Assembly: GCF_003931565.1 (NCBI RefSeq)
Contig: NZ_RRYI01000003.1
Span: 735,602-799,601, forward strand
Direction of reading: 5' to 3'
Source: Caulobacter sp. 602-1
GTDB lineage: Bacteria > Pseudomonadota > Alphaproteobacteria > Caulobacterales > Caulobacteraceae
Length of the DNA: 64,000 nucleotides
Shown: piece by piece, positions 1-11,420 of the stretch
Layout: each line of letters begins with the position of its first letter
Position numbering within the stretch: the stretch's first letter is position 1
Program-made: the position numbers and the translations under genes
The notes under the pieces: generated by a model
The model's database searches: none
Told to the model about the DNA's origin: nothing
Seen by the model: only the letters and a program-made list of their open reading frames with translations

Positions 1-811
1 GGATCTGGGCCGACAGAATGGCCGGCTCGCTGCTCCGGCGCAGGACCGTGCGAGCCTGATCGCGCAGGACGCCCAGGCTGCCTTCCGGCTGATAGAGGGG
101 CTCCTCGGCCGCGTAACCGCCATCGGCGGTGCGGGGATATTCATAGAGACGGGCGCCGAGGAACACGAAGTGATCGCGCTCCAGCCAATCGAGGAAGGCC
201 AGGTCCTCGGCCTTTTCGTCCGCAGAGACCGGCGCCTTGGCGGCCTTGAGCTCGTCGATCGTGCGGCGCATCAGCCCGCGCATGGCTTCGAAATCCTGCA
301 CGGCCAGCTGGACGTCGGAGAGCGCTTCGCGAACGCTTTGCAGCAGGGCCGCTTCTCGGTCCTCGCCGACCGGGGCTAGCCAGATCTGAATCATCGAGCG
401 GCGGACGCCGCCGCAGTCGGCGACGGGGTGGAACATGGCGCGGACCGAGAAGCCGGCCTCGGTCACCTCGCCCATGATGCTGTCGACCAGGAACGGTCGG
501 TCGGCCTGCACGATCTCGAGCAGATCGGACGGGGGCTCTCCACCCTCGGTGCGGCGCAGGCGGATGACGGGTTCGGAGACGTCCTTGGCGCTTTCGCCGA
601 AACGCCAGAAATCGGCAAGGGCGCGGGCCACATCGGCGACGTCCAGACCGGGCAGCTCCTCGGCCGACCAGTCATCCTGAGCCTGGGTGACGAAGCCGCG
701 CGCGGCGGGTGACAAGGCCTGGGTCGACTGGCCCAGGGCCTGAGCGAAGGCGCTTACCAGCGGACCGATCGGAGCCTCAGCGGACATGAGGTCATTTCTT
801 TCACCGATCAT
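1..811 (-). CDS. gdhZ: NAD-specific glutamate dehydrogenase, N-terminal 270 codons (cut by window edge)
   Basis: Reading the minus strand from an ATG at 811 gives an uninterrupted frame that runs off the window. It is preceded by GAGGGA about seven bases upstream. The translation contains DSIMGEVTEAGFSVRAMFHP and DWLERDHFVFLGARLYEYPR, typical of the regulatory N-terminal part of the large (about 1,600 residue) alphaproteobacterial NAD-GDH. That enzyme oxidatively deaminates glutamate to 2-oxoglutarate and ammonia. The catalytic domain lies outside the window. A second in-frame ATG lies at 787, but the ribosome binding site favours 811. The name gdhZ follows Caulobacter usage. The family call is firm; whether the rest of the gene is intact cannot be seen. 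Confidence 0.9.
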   Translation of the reverse strand, partial: MIGERNDLMSAEAPIGPLVSAFAQALGQSTQALSPAARGFVTQAQDDWSAEELPGLDVADVARALADFWRFGESAKDVSEPVIRLRRTEGGEPPSDLLEIVQADRPFLVDSIMGEVTEAGFSVRAMFHPVADCGGVRRSMIQIWLAPVGEDREAALLQSVREALSDVQLAVQDFEAMRGLMRRTIDELKAAKAPVSADEKAEDLAFLDWLERDHFVFLGARLYEYPRTADGGYAAEEPLYQPEGSLGVLRDQARTVLRRSSEPAILSAQI

Positions 812-838
812 AGGATTCCCTCGCGAATTTTTGGTCGG

Positions 839-866
839 AACCTAGCCCTTCCGGGCGTTACTTCAA
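839..866 (-). promoter_or_regulatory. candidate housekeeping promoter for gdhZ
   Basis: On the minus strand TTGAAGT is followed after 13 bases by GCTAGGTT. This resembles the Caulobacter sigma-73 consensus TTGACGS, N10-14, GCTANAWC, with two mismatches in each box. It lies about 30 bases upstream of the gdhZ start codon. No expression evidence is available. Confidence 0.35.
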
Positions 867-899
867 CCGCTACGTCTGAAATTGAAAATAATTCCTGTG

Positions 900-959
900 T
901 TTTCAGCCGAGCGCGGCTGAAAACGGAAGCGCCGCCGGCTGGGGGGAAGCCGGCGGCGC
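900..959. terminator. tandem hairpins between the permease and gdhZ
   Basis: There are two perfect inverted repeats. At 900-923, TTTTCAGCCG and CGGCTGAAAA form a 10 bp stem with a 4-base loop. At 929-959, GCGCCGCCGGCT and AGCCGGCGGCGC form a 12 bp stem with a 7-base loop. They sit downstream of the permease and upstream of the gdhZ promoter candidate. Neither is followed by a proper U-tract, so intrinsic termination is only one possibility; mRNA 3' end protection is another. Confidence 0.4.
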
Positions 960-1103
960 GGGCCCGCTCCGGGGGGAGAGACGGGCGTTTTCCGCTTCGG
1001 TCGCGGCGGCCTTGCCAGCCGGAACCTGCGGGGCGTCCGGGTGGGGGGAGCCGGACAAGGCATAGATAGGAACCAGCCCATTCATTTTAAGGGGCGCATT
1101 CAT
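903..1103 (-). CDS. possible 66-residue protein coupled to the AI-2E-type permease
   Basis: The ATG at 1103 overlaps the permease stop codon in an ATGA arrangement, which is typical of translational coupling. The 66-codon frame (MNAPLKMNGLVPIYALSG...) is alanine and proline rich and has no recognisable domain. Its last third runs through the two hairpins at 900-959, so the open frame may be accidental. There is no homology that I recognise. Treat as a candidate only. Confidence 0.25.
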   Translation of the reverse strand: MNAPLKMNGLVPIYALSGSPHPDAPQVPAGKAAATEAENARLSPRSGPAPPASPQPAALPFSAALG

Positions 1104-2251
1104 TTCTTTCGTGCTGACCACGACCCCGTGTCGGGCGCCGGCCCGTGACCCTGCCCCGACAGCGTTCGCTCGCCCTGCGGGTCGCCGTCCTCGGATAGCA
1201 GGATGGCGATCCATCGCGAGCCCTCGAACTGGGCCAGAATCACCATGGCCGCCACGGTCAGGGGCGTGGAGAGGAACATGCCCGGCACGCCCCACAGCGC
1301 GCCCCAGACCGCCAGCGAGAGCAGGATCACTGTCGGATCCATGTTCAGGCTGTCGCCCTGCATGCGTGGATAGATGACGTTGCCGACCACGAAGAAGATT
1401 CCCTGCAGAGCCGCGAACAGGATGATCGCCGGCCACAGGGTGTCGGGGAACTGGACCAGCGCGAACAAGGGCGGCAAGAAGCAGCCGATCGCCCCGCCCA
1501 GGATCGGGATGTAGGCGGCCAGGAAGATCAGGAACGCCCAGAAGAAGGCGTTGTCCAAGCGGACCAGCATCATCACCACCCAGGCGGCGGCGGCGATCAT
1601 CAGGCCCGTGACGGTCTGGATCCAGAGATACTGCTCCACCCCGTCGCGAATGCGCTGGAACATGGTCATGTTCGACTCGCGCTCGGCATGGTGCGGGAAC
1701 AGGGCGACGATCTTTCGGCTGAAGCCCCGGCGCGAGGCGAGGATGAAGCCGAGATAGATCAGCACCAGCACGGCGCTGGTGCCGAAATTCTTGAACGATT
1801 GGGCCACATCGCCGATGTAGCTCTGCAGGTTCAAAAGCTTGGCCAGGTCGGTGATGGTGGGAACGCCATGCAACTGCAGGCCTGGAAACAGCCTGCCGGC
1901 CAACGGCGTGAACTTGGCGATGATCGCGTTCAGGCTGGCGACATACTCCGACGAGTGGTCGAAGAACGTCTTGCTGTTCACCACGACGATCCAGATAGAG
2001 ACCCCGAACAACGCCAGGGACAGCACCACCGCGGTCGGCAGAGCCAGCTTGCGCGGGAAGCCCGGCGTGCGCAGGGTCAGCACGCGAGCGAAGCTGTCGA
2101 TCATCACCGCCAGGAACACGGCCAGGGCCAGGGGAGTCAGGATGTCCTGCATCCACTTCAGCGTCGCGCCGCCGGCGATGACAGCCAGGAAGACCACCGC
2201 ATTGCGCGTCGTGACCGGCGGCGGAGCGCGGGGCGGGTCAGTGGCCGTCAT
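1100..2251 (-). CDS. AI-2E family transporter (PerM/DUF20-type permease)
   Basis: The 383-residue polytopic protein begins with a short proline-rich cytosolic tail. Hydrophobic segments follow (NAVVFLAVIAGGA, PLALAVFLAVMIDSF), then a long amphipathic middle region and a C-terminal block of membrane spans with AYIPILGGAIGCFLPPLFAL and PRMQGDSLNMDPTVILLSLA. This is the pattern of the AI-2E/PerM family. Members are described as exporters or sodium/proton antiporters; the substrate here is unknown. The gene is divergent from the HerA-like gene, with 97 bases between starts. A tiny frame may be coupled to its 3' end. Confidence 0.85.
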   Translation of the reverse strand: MTATDPPRAPPPVTTRNAVVFLAVIAGGATLKWMQDILTPLALAVFLAVMIDSFARVLTLRTPGFPRKLALPTAVVLSLALFGVSIWIVVVNSKTFFDHSSEYVASLNAIIAKFTPLAGRLFPGLQLHGVPTITDLAKLLNLQSYIGDVAQSFKNFGTSAVLVLIYLGFILASRRGFSRKIVALFPHHAERESNMTMFQRIRDGVEQYLWIQTVTGLMIAAAAWVVMMLVRLDNAFFWAFLIFLAAYIPILGGAIGCFLPPLFALVQFPDTLWPAIILFAALQGIFFVVGNVIYPRMQGDSLNMDPTVILLSLAVWGALWGVPGMFLSTPLTVAAMVILAQFEGSRWIAILLSEDGDPQGERTLSGQGHGPAPDTGSWSARKK

Positions 2252-2348
2252 TTGTAAAATATCTCCAGAGGCGAGCCCGACATTGACCGCGCCGATTGGC
2301 GCGGCGCAAGGCCCCGGTTAGGGTCAACGCGTTCGAAGGAGTTTGGTT

Positions 2349-3893
2349 ATGCCGCTGTCGATTGGCGAAAATGAGATCCTGGTCGGTTTGGGCGAAGGTC
2401 CGGTGACGCAGCGGCTCGATCGCTCCAACCGCCACGGCGTGGTGGCCGGGGCGACAGGCACCGGCAAGACCGTGACCCTGCAGGTTCTGGCGCAGGCCTT
2501 TTCCGACGCCGGCGTGCCCGTCTTCGCCGCCGACGTGAAGGGCGACCTCTCCGGCGTGGCCATGCCCGGAACGCCGAACGAGAAGATGCAGGCCCGCGCC
2601 GACCAGATGGGCCTGGTGCTCTCGCCGGCCGCGCCGCCGGTCATGTTCTGGGACCTTTTCGGCCAGAAGGGCCACCCGATTCGCACGACCATCTCGGAGA
2701 TGGGGCCGCTGTTGCTTTCGCGTCTCCTGGAACTGAACGACGTGCAGGAAGGCGTGCTGACCATCGTCTTCCACGTCGCCGACCAGGACGGCCTGCTGCT
2801 GCTGGACCTTAAGGACCTGCAGGCTGCGCTGAAATATGTCGCCGACCATGCCGACGAGATCGGCACGCAGTACGGCAATGTTTCAGACGCCACGGTGGGC
2901 GCGATTCAGCGCAAACTGCTGACCTTGCAGACGCAAGGCGCCGAGCACTTCTTCGGCGAGCCGGCCCTCGATCTCTCCGACATCATGCGCACCGACGCGG
3001 CTGGCCGCGGTTACGTCAACCTGCTGGCCGCCGACCGCCTGATCCAGTCGCCCAAGCTCTATTCGACCTTCCTGCTGTGGCTGCTGTCCGAACTGTTCGA
3101 GGTGCTGCCCGAGGTCGGCGATCCGGAAAAGCCCAAACTGGTGTTCTTCTTCGACGAAGCCCACCTCCTCTTCAACGATGCGCCCAAGCCGCTGCTTGAG
3201 AAGATCGAGCAGGTCGTGCGCCTGATTCGTTCCAAGGGCGTCGGGATCTACTTCGTCACCCAGAACCCGGCCGATATTCCCGACGCGGTATTGGGCCAGT
3301 TGGGCGCCCGCGTGCAGCACGCCCTGCGCGCCTATACCCCCGCCGACCAGAAGGGCCTGAAAGCCGCCGCCCAGTCGTTCCGGGTCAATCCGAACTTCGA
3401 CACCGCCGAGACCATCCAGGCCTTGGGCGTCGGCGAGGCCCTGGTCTCGACCCTCGACGAGAAGGGCGCCCCGCGCGTCGTGCAGAAGACCCTGATCCGC
3501 CCGCCGGCCTCGCGCCTGGGGCCGCTGACGCCGCCGGAGCGCGCGGTCCTTCAGGCCCAAAGCCCCGTGGCCGGAGTCTACGACACCACCGAAGATCGAG
3601 ACTCCGCCTACGAGATCCTGCAGGGCCGCGCCAAAAAGGCCCAACAGGACGCCGACGCCGCCCGCGAGCAGGCCGAAGAGGATAGGCGCGAGGCCGCCGA
3701 GGCCAAGGTCCGCGAGCGCGAGGAAGCGCGGCGCGAACGCGAGAGCCGCCCTCGCGCGTCGGGCCGCCAGACCATGACCGAGGCCTTCGCCGTCACCCTG
3801 GTCCGTACGGTGGCGTCCACCGCCGGACGTGAGCTGATCCGGGGCCTGCTGGGCGGCCTGGTCGGCGGATCGACTACTCGCCGGCGGCGCTAA
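2349..3893 (+). CDS. HerA-like ATPase (DUF853 family)
   Basis: This 514-residue protein opens with a P-loop, GATGTGKT, near residue 40, followed by [13 protein letters not shown] Walker B-like [15 protein letters not shown] lies in the middle. The C-terminal quarter is a charged coiled-coil-like stretch rich in A, E and R, ending in a glycine/arginine-rich tail. This is the DUF853 (HerA-type helicase-like) family, whose physiological role is unsettled; an ATP-driven DNA or membrane-associated motor is presumed. ATG 2349 is chosen because GAAGGAG lies seven bases upstream. The 3' end overlaps the convergent kinase gene by 20 bases. Confidence 0.85.
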   Translation: MPLSIGENEILVGLGEGPVTQRLDRSNRHGVVAGATGTGKTVTLQVLAQAFSDAGVPVFAADVKGDLSGVAMPGTPNEKMQARADQMGLVLSPAAPPVMFWDLFGQKGHPIRTTISEMGPLLLSRLLELNDVQEGVLTIVFHVADQDGLLLLDLKDLQAALKYVADHADEIGTQYGNVSDATVGAIQRKLLTLQTQGAEHFFGEPALDLSDIMRTDAAGRGYVNLLAADRLIQSPKLYSTFLLWLLSELFEVLPEVGDPEKPKLVFFFDEAHLLFNDAPKPLLEKIEQVVRLIRSKGVGIYFVTQNPADIPDAVLGQLGARVQHALRAYTPADQKGLKAAAQSFRVNPNFDTAETIQALGVGEALVSTLDEKGAPRVVQKTLIRPPASRLGPLTPPERAVLQAQSPVAGVYDTTEDRDSAYEILQGRAKKAQQDADAAREQAEEDRREAAEAKVREREEARRERESRPRASGRQTMTEAFAVTLVRTVASTAGRELIRGLLGGLVGGSTTRRRR

Positions 3894-6267
3894 GGCCTGT
3901 CCCGCGCCTACGAGGCGCTCGCGTCTTTTCCGGCGCGGGCGCGCGGGCGCCGAGCAGGGCCGAGGCGATATCGGCCAGCTGGTCGATCTGGAACGGCTTG
4001 CGCAGCACCGGCCATAGCAGGTCGGCGGGAGCCGCGCCCATGCGGTCCCCGGCATAGCCGGTGGTCAGCAGCACGGCCATGTCCGGCCGACCGACCGAGA
4101 CCGATCGCGCCAGATCCACGCCGCTGACGCCGCCAGGCATAATCACGTCGGACATCAGAAGGTCGAACGCCACGCCCTCCGCCAGCGCCTCCAGCGCGGA
4201 GGCCCCGTTCTCGGCGGTGGCGACCTCGCAACCCAGATCGCGCAGCAGACCGCTGGCGATCTCGCGCACGGCCGCGTCATCCTCGACCAGCAACACCCGC
4301 ACGCCCTTCAGGCGGTCGCGCGCCGGCGGCTGGACCGGAATCACGGCCGGCGTCGCGGCTTCGTCCGCCGCCGGCAGGTAGAGCGTGACGGTCGTGCCGC
4401 GGCCCTCGACGCTGTCGATGGCCACCCCGCCGCCACACTGCCGCAGGAAGCCGTAGACCTGGGCCAGGCCCAGACCCGTGCCCTTGCCGACCTCCTTGGT
4501 CGTGAAGAACGGCTCGAACACCCGGGCTAGAACCTCGGGCGGCATACCCGCGCCGGTGTCGCCGACCGCCACCCGGACGTAGTCGCCGGGGGCGGTGTCG
4601 GCGACCTCGTCCTCGGCCAGGGTCACAGGCGCGACGGCGATGCTGATCTCACCGCCGAACGCCGTGGCGTCGGCGGCGTTGACCACCAGGTTCAGCAGCG
4701 CCGCCTCGAACTGGGCCGCGTCGACCCGCGCGCCGGACGCGGCCGGATCACGGCGCAGCGTCAGAGTCACGCCTTCCCCCACCGCCCGACGGAGCAGCGG
4801 TTCGGCCTGATCGAGCAAGGCCCCGATCTCGACAACCTCGAGCTTCAGCTCCTGGTGCCGCGAGAAGGCGAGCAACTGTCGGGTCAAACGTTCGCCGCGT
4901 TGACCGGCCGCCAGGGCCGCCTCGGCCAGGCGGGTGACGCGCGGCGTGTCGTCGGGTCTGCGCAGGATCATGTCCAGGCCGCCGACGATCACGGTCAGCA
5001 GGTTGTTGAAGTCATGCGCCACCCCGCCGGTCAACCGGCCGACGGTTTCCAGCCGCTGGGCCTGGGCCAGAGCCGCCTGGGCGTGAGCGGTCTCGGCCAT
5101 GCTGGCCTGCAAGGCCGCGGTGCGCTCGGCGACCCGATCCTCCAGGTCCTTGCGCGCCTCGACCGTCTCGGTGAAGTCGAAGCAACTGCCTATATAGCCG
5201 CGATAGACCCCGGCCTCATCGAAGCGTGGCGCGCCGACGCTGTTGATCCAGCGCCAGGCGCCGTCCGCGCGGCGCAGCCGGAAGACGACATTGAAAGGTT
5301 CCCGTCGACTGGCCGCGGCGTTGGCGATTTCGAACCCGGCTTGGCGATCGTCGGGATGCAGGCCCTCCAGCCAACCGGCGCCCAGTTCGGCCTCAAGGGA
5401 GCGTCCGCGAAAATCGAGCCAGGCCTGGTTGAACCAGTCCGCTCGACCGTTCTCAGCCGTCGCCCAGATCAGCACCGGCGCCGTATTGGCGACGCCTCGG
5501 AACAGCTCCTCGCTGCCGCGCAGGGCCGCCGCCGCGCGGCGCTCCTGGGTCACGTCGCGAAAGGTCACGGCCAGGTCGTCGCCCAGCCTCACGCCGCTGG
5601 AGCGGATCCAGCGCTCCTCGCCGTCGATGACCCGCCGCACGTCGATGTCGTCGGGGCCGCCGCTCTCCAGCAGGCGCGCCAGGCGATCGACCATGTCGCG
5701 GCCCGTCTCGTCGGAAAAGACATCCAAGGCCCGCCTGCCCAGCAAGGTCGAAGTCCCCTTCGGCCTCATGGTCTCGGCCATCGGATTGGCGTAGGTCCAG
5801 CGGAAGTCGATCACCCGTCCGGCCTCGCGGACCGGCTCAAGGATCACGAAGGCGTCCAGCGACACCTCCTGCGCCGAACGGAAGCGCGCCTCGGCCGCCA
5901 GGCCCGACCGCACGGCCAGGCGCAGAGCCTCGACGAGCACCACGATCAGCCCGCCGCACAGCAGGAACATGATCAATTGCGCCGTTTCGCGGGACGGCAG
6001 GGCCCACGCGCCGTCGGGGGTCATCCAGAACCGCCAAGCGGTCAGCGCGCAGACGATCAGGGCCAGAAACCCCGGCCCCAGCCCGCCGACCATCGCCGCG
6101 GCCATGACGGCGACGAAGAAGGTGGGGAAATAGATCGGAACGCCGAAGGCGGCGACGGCGACGAAGCGGGCGACGATGGCGACGCCCACCGCCAGCAGCG
6201 CGAAGCCATAGCGCAGTTCGCGCCGATCGGCCGCAGTTACGAACTTGATGGCGGTCCGTCCCAGCAC
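3874..6267 (-). CDS. membrane-anchored PAS hybrid histidine kinase
   Basis: The 797-residue sensor starts at a GTG. Residues 20-120 hold about four membrane helices of a DUF4118-like sensor region. Two PAS domains follow (about 125-245 and 255-370; the second contains [11 protein letters not shown]). A dimerisation/phosphoacceptor region has His418 in [11 protein letters not shown]. The ATPase domain shows [20 protein letters not shown] and [15 protein letters not shown]-terminal receiver has its phosphoacceptor Asp707 in [10 protein letters not shown]. All catalytic residues are present, so kinase and receiver should be active. No partner response regulator is adjacent, so the target is unknown. 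Confidence 0.9.
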   Translation of the reverse strand: MLGRTAIKFVTAADRRELRYGFALLAVGVAIVARFVAVAAFGVPIYFPTFFVAVMAAAMVGGLGPGFLALIVCALTAWRFWMTPDGAWALPSRETAQLIMFLLCGGLIVVLVEALRLAVRSGLAAEARFRSAQEVSLDAFVILEPVREAGRVIDFRWTYANPMAETMRPKGTSTLLGRRALDVFSDETGRDMVDRLARLLESGGPDDIDVRRVIDGEERWIRSSGVRLGDDLAVTFRDVTQERRAAAALRGSEELFRGVANTAPVLIWATAENGRADWFNQAWLDFRGRSLEAELGAGWLEGLHPDDRQAGFEIANAAASRREPFNVVFRLRRADGAWRWINSVGAPRFDEAGVYRGYIGSCFDFTETVEARKDLEDRVAERTAALQASMAETAHAQAALAQAQRLETVGRLTGGVAHDFNNLLTVIVGGLDMILRRPDDTPRVTRLAEAALAAGQRGERLTRQLLAFSRHQELKLEVVEIGALLDQAEPLLRRAVGEGVTLTLRRDPAASGARVDAAQFEAALLNLVVNAADATAFGGEISIAVAPVTLAEDEVADTAPGDYVRVAVGDTGAGMPPEVLARVFEPFFTTKEVGKGTGLGLAQVYGFLRQCGGGVAIDSVEGRGTTVTLYLPAADEAATPAVIPVQPPARDRLKGVRVLLVEDDAAVREIASGLLRDLGCEVATAENGASALEALAEGVAFDLLMSDVIMPGGVSGVDLARSVSVGRPDMAVLLTTGYAGDRMGAAPADLLWPVLRKPFQIDQLADIASALLGARAPAPEKTRAPRRRGTGLSAAGE

Positions 6268-6375
6268 GCGCTCGCCCCGATGTCGGCTCTACGGCCCCGC
6301 TTGGGACCGTCTAACGGCTCAAGGCATAGGAGGTTCCAGGCGCCGTGCAAAGCGCTCGACACCTGGCTGATCGCA

Positions 6376-8808
6376 TCAGGCCGAGCGCTTGACCTCGCCC
6401 GGCGCCTGGCCCAGGTCGACGGGACCTTCAAGGCGGGCTGGCGCCGCGCCGGCCAGGGTCCAGGCCGACAGGGTGTCGATCGGGGCCGGGCGACCGATGG
6501 CGTAGCCCTGGAGCTCCGTGCAGTTCTCGCCCCGCAGGAAGACGATCTGCTCTTCGGTCTCGACACCCTCGGCGACGACCGGGATCTCCAGGCTGCGGCC
6601 CAGGCCCAGCACGGCGCGCACGATGACGGTGGCGCGGTCGTGACGATGGATATTCTCGACGAAGCTCTTGTCGATCTTGATCTTGTCGAACGGGAACGAC
6701 TGCAGGGTCGACAGCGACGAGAAGCCGGTGCCGAAGTCGTCCATGGCGATCCGCACGCCCAGGGCCTTCAGCCGGCGCAGATTGTCCAGCGCGCGCTGAT
6801 AGTCCTTGAAGAGCGCGCTCTCGGTGATCTCGAGTTCAAGGCGCGAGGGTGAAAGGCCCGTGGAGATAAGGACCTCGTGCACCAGGCTTGGCAGGGCCGG
6901 GTTGTGCAATTGGATCGGCGAGAGATTGACCGCGATGCGCAGCGGCTTCTCCCACGACGCGGCGTCGGCGCAGGCGCGACGCAAGACCCAGTCGCCCAGG
7001 GCGCCGATCAGGCCGTTCTCTTCGGCGACCGGAATGAATTCCAGCGGCGGGATCATGCCGCGCGTCGGGTGCTGCCAACGGACCAGGGCCTCGAAGCCGC
7101 AGACCTCGCCATCGCTGGCGCGGGCCAGGGGCTGGTAGTGGACCACCAGTTCGTCCTCGGCGATGCCCTGGCGCAGGTCGCGGGCCAGGTTGCGGCGCTC
7201 GCGGATCGTGTCGTCCATCTCGCGCTTAAAGAAGCGGTAGACGCCGCGGCCGCTTTCCTTGGCGCGGTACAGGGCCATGTCGGCGTTGGCCATCAAGGCT
7301 TCGGTCGTGCGGCCGTCGTCGGGATAGAGACTGACGCCCAGGCTGGAACCGAGCGCCAGCTCCTGGCCCTCATAGACCACGGGGGCCGACAGGAGTTCGA
7401 GCAGACTGCCCGAAAGTTCGGCGGCCGCGGTCGGCTGATCGCCGCCGGCCACCTGGACGATGATGAACTCGTCGCCGCCCAGACGCGCGGCGAAAGAAGG
7501 AGCCTGGACCGCCGACTGCAGGCGGCGGGCGGTCTCCACCAGGATGGCGTCGCCGGCCAGGTGACCGTGCTGGTCGTTGGCTTCCTTGAAGTGGTCCAGG
7601 TCAATGCAGATCACCGACAAGGTCTCGCCCGAGGCCTCGACGCGATCCAGCGCCGCGCCCAGTCGGACTTGCAACGAATTGCGGTTCGGCAGGCCGGTCA
7701 GGCCGTCATGCTCGGCCAGATAGCGGATCTTCTCCTCGGCGGCGCGACGCTCGCGCAAGTCGCGAACGGCCAGAACGGTCAGGCCCGAGGTCTCGATGCG
7801 GGCGCCATCGTCCATCAGGCGCGAGAACACCTCGACCGGGATTTCGCGACCGCCGGAGATCGGCTGGATCTTGCCTTCGCGGCGAACGCCCTCGCGGGTC
7901 GGACCGGCCTCGTCGAAGGTCAGGATCGATCCGACCAGCGAGCGGCCGACCAATTCCGGGAGGTCGGCGCCGACCAGTTCGCAAAAGGCGGCGTTGGCGT
8001 CGTTGATCTTGCCCGACTGAACCACGACCAGACCTTCATAGGCGGCGTTGGCCAGCCGGCGGATGCGCTCTAGGGCCGAACGCGAGGTCTGGGATTCGAT
8101 GGCGACCGCGCCGAGGCCGCCCAGGATGATCATGGCCGTGATCGAGCCGACGGCCAGGGTCAGGATGCCGCCCGACAGCAGCTGGTCCGGCACCTGGATC
8201 GAGGCGTCGGGAATGATGGTGATCGCGGACATGCCGGTAAAATGCAGGGCGACGATGCCCAGGCACAGCAGGCCGCCGCCGATGGCCTGCTTCCTGACGG
8301 TGCGGGCCTGGCCGGCCAGCACCAAGGCGGCGGTCGCGCCGAAGACGCCGAGGATCGCCGACATGCCGACGGTGGCGTGTTCCCAGACCAGGTGGCCCTG
8401 GGTCACGAAGGCCGACATGCCGGTATAGTGCATGGCCGCCACGCCGAGGCCGATCAGGACGCCGCCGGCGAAGTCATTGGTGGTCGAGCGCTGGGCGGAG
8501 GCCACGGCGAAGCCGCTCGCCATGAACAGGGCGGCGATCATCAGCGATAGCAGGGTGCCCGTCGGGCTGTAGCCGGTCTTCAGGCCTGGCGTGAAGGCGA
8601 CCATGGCGATGAAGTGGGTGGCCCAGACGCTGGAGCCGGCGACCAGGCCGGTCAGCAGCAGCCACGCGGCGCGCACGACGCCCCGGGCGCCGCGCATCCG
8701 CGAATAGAGGCGGAACGTGGTGAAGCAGCCAGCGATGCAGACGAGGCCGGCGACGAGCACCAGGCGCAGGTCGTGTTGCGTCGTCAGACAGGTCAGGAAC
8801 TTGAGCAC
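6376..8808 (-). CDS. MHYT-PAS-GGDEF-EAL cyclic-di-GMP enzyme
   Basis: This 810-residue membrane protein starts at a GTG. The N-terminal MHYT domain has the signature repeats WATHFIAM, AMHYTGM and ALHFTGM, proposed to bind a metal or diatomic gas. A PAS domain covers about 245-355. The GGDEF domain keeps GGDEF at 444-448. The EAL domain keeps EAL at 573-575 and DDFGTG at 690-695. The RxxD inhibitory site expected before GGDEF is absent (the sequence there is QAPSFAAR). By architecture and by position near hfsJ it resembles the Caulobacter protein CC0091, known as a phosphodiesterase. Net activity here is inferred, not shown. Confidence 0.9.
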   Translation of the reverse strand: MLKFLTCLTTQHDLRLVLVAGLVCIAGCFTTFRLYSRMRGARGVVRAAWLLLTGLVAGSSVWATHFIAMVAFTPGLKTGYSPTGTLLSLMIAALFMASGFAVASAQRSTTNDFAGGVLIGLGVAAMHYTGMSAFVTQGHLVWEHATVGMSAILGVFGATAALVLAGQARTVRKQAIGGGLLCLGIVALHFTGMSAITIIPDASIQVPDQLLSGGILTLAVGSITAMIILGGLGAVAIESQTSRSALERIRRLANAAYEGLVVVQSGKINDANAAFCELVGADLPELVGRSLVGSILTFDEAGPTREGVRREGKIQPISGGREIPVEVFSRLMDDGARIETSGLTVLAVRDLRERRAAEEKIRYLAEHDGLTGLPNRNSLQVRLGAALDRVEASGETLSVICIDLDHFKEANDQHGHLAGDAILVETARRLQSAVQAPSFAARLGGDEFIIVQVAGGDQPTAAAELSGSLLELLSAPVVYEGQELALGSSLGVSLYPDDGRTTEALMANADMALYRAKESGRGVYRFFKREMDDTIRERRNLARDLRQGIAEDELVVHYQPLARASDGEVCGFEALVRWQHPTRGMIPPLEFIPVAEENGLIGALGDWVLRRACADAASWEKPLRIAVNLSPIQLHNPALPSLVHEVLISTGLSPSRLELEITESALFKDYQRALDNLRRLKALGVRIAMDDFGTGFSSLSTLQSFPFDKIKIDKSFVENIHRHDRATVIVRAVLGLGRSLEIPVVAEGVETEEQIVFLRGENCTELQGYAIGRPAPIDTLSAWTLAGAAPARLEGPVDLGQAPGEVKRSA

Positions 8809-8937
8809 GCACGCCCCCCGCGGGTCACATCCCTCTAGAGCTACAGCGAGAGTTGCAAATAAAGCGTTTCATGCGCGTTCGCCGCGACATCCGGTCCGAA
8901 GGTCACGGCGATGAGGGTGAGATTTGCCCCGGCCCGA

Positions 8938-9915
8938 TCAGGCCTTGGCGCGCGCCCGATGCCAGCGCCAGGCGCTGGACAGGATGGCGTCGAGATCGCG
9001 CGATGGGTTCCAGCCCAGTTGCGCACGGGCCTTGGCGTTGTCGCCGACCAGGATCGGGGCGTCGCCCGGACGACGCGGCGCCATCTGCACCGCCAGCGGT
9101 TTGCCGACCGCGCGCCCGACGCCGTCAACCAACTCGCGCACCGTCGTCCCCGTACCGGTGCCCAGGTTGTAGGCTTCCGACGATCCGCCGGCCAGAAGAC
9201 GCTTGAGCGCCGAGACGTGGGCGTCGGCGAGGTCCAGCACGTGGACGTAGTCGCGCACCGCCGTGCCGTCGCGGGTGTCGTAGTCGTCGCCAAAGATCGT
9301 GAAGTGCGAGCGCTTGCCCAGCGCCACGTCGATCGCCAGCGGGATGGCGTGGGTCTCCGGCTCGTGCCACTCGCCGATGCGGCCCTCGGGGTCGGCGCCG
9401 GCGGCGTTGAAGTAGCGCATCACGGCGCTCTTGAAGCCAACATAGCGGTCGTAGTCGGCCAGGGCCTGCTCGACCATCAGCTTGCTGCGGCCATAGGGAT
9501 TGAGCGGCGCCTGCGGGTGATTTTCCGGCATCGGCAGGGTCACCGGATCGCCGAAGGTGGCGCAGGTCGAGGAGAACACCAGGGCGTTCACCCCAGCCCG
9601 TCGCGCGGCTTCGACCAGGGTGATGGTCCCACCGACATTGTTATCAAAGAAAGCGCCGGGGTTCTTGACCGACTCCCCGACCTCGATGCGGGCGGCGAAG
9701 TGCAGGACGGCGACGGGCTTATGCTGGGCGAAGACCGTGTCCAGCCGGGCGGCGTCGCGTATATCGCCGACTTCCAGCGGCCCCCACTGGACGTGCTCGC
9801 GATGCCCGTTCGACAGATCGTCGAACACCACCGGCCGGAAACCCGCCGCGGCCAGCGCCAGGCAGCAGTGCGAGCCGACATATCCGGCGCCGCCGGCCAC
9901 AAGTACGTTTTGCAT
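8938..9915 (-). CDS. galE: UDP-glucose 4-epimerase
   Basis: A 325-residue extended short-chain dehydrogenase that interconverts UDP-glucose and UDP-galactose. The NAD-binding motif GGAGYVGSH is at the N-terminus. The catalytic serine region is VFSSTCATFG, and the YxxxK motif is NPYGRSKLMVE. The start is set at ATG 9915, with GGGAG about six bases upstream, which places the Rossmann motif at residue 6 as is usual. An upstream in-frame start at 9960 would add a tail with no family support. It diverges from the UDP-glucose dehydrogenase gene and together they supply nucleotide sugars for envelope polysaccharides. Confidence 0.93.
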   Translation of the reverse strand: MQNVLVAGGAGYVGSHCCLALAAAGFRPVVFDDLSNGHREHVQWGPLEVGDIRDAARLDTVFAQHKPVAVLHFAARIEVGESVKNPGAFFDNNVGGTITLVEAARRAGVNALVFSSTCATFGDPVTLPMPENHPQAPLNPYGRSKLMVEQALADYDRYVGFKSAVMRYFNAAGADPEGRIGEWHEPETHAIPLAIDVALGKRSHFTIFGDDYDTRDGTAVRDYVHVLDLADAHVSALKRLLAGGSSEAYNLGTGTGTTVRELVDGVGRAVGKPLAVQMAPRRPGDAPILVGDNAKARAQLGWNPSRDLDAILSSAWRWHRARAKA

Positions 9916-10109
9916 CCAGATCTCCCGAGGCCGCTCCTCGCTATCGACTTTGCGCGACACAGGGAAGACGCCACCCCGTCAAGGGTCATCAAGATGTCAC
10001 GGGACTGAGCGTTTTGACGTTCGGCGCCGGGGCGGCTTGCCTCGGCGTCGCGATTGCTGGATTAGGCGGAAGCGCCACGCGAGGCGCTCGTTCGGATCGG
10101 GAAGAGTCC

Positions 10110-11417
<1,308 letters not shown>

Positions 11418-11420
11418 GCC

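Noticed and set aside
4855..6852. A 665-codon plus-strand frame opposite the PAS kinase
   Set aside because: It reads antisense to PAS, kinase and EAL domains with a histidine/glutamine/glycine-rich composition typical of shadow frames.
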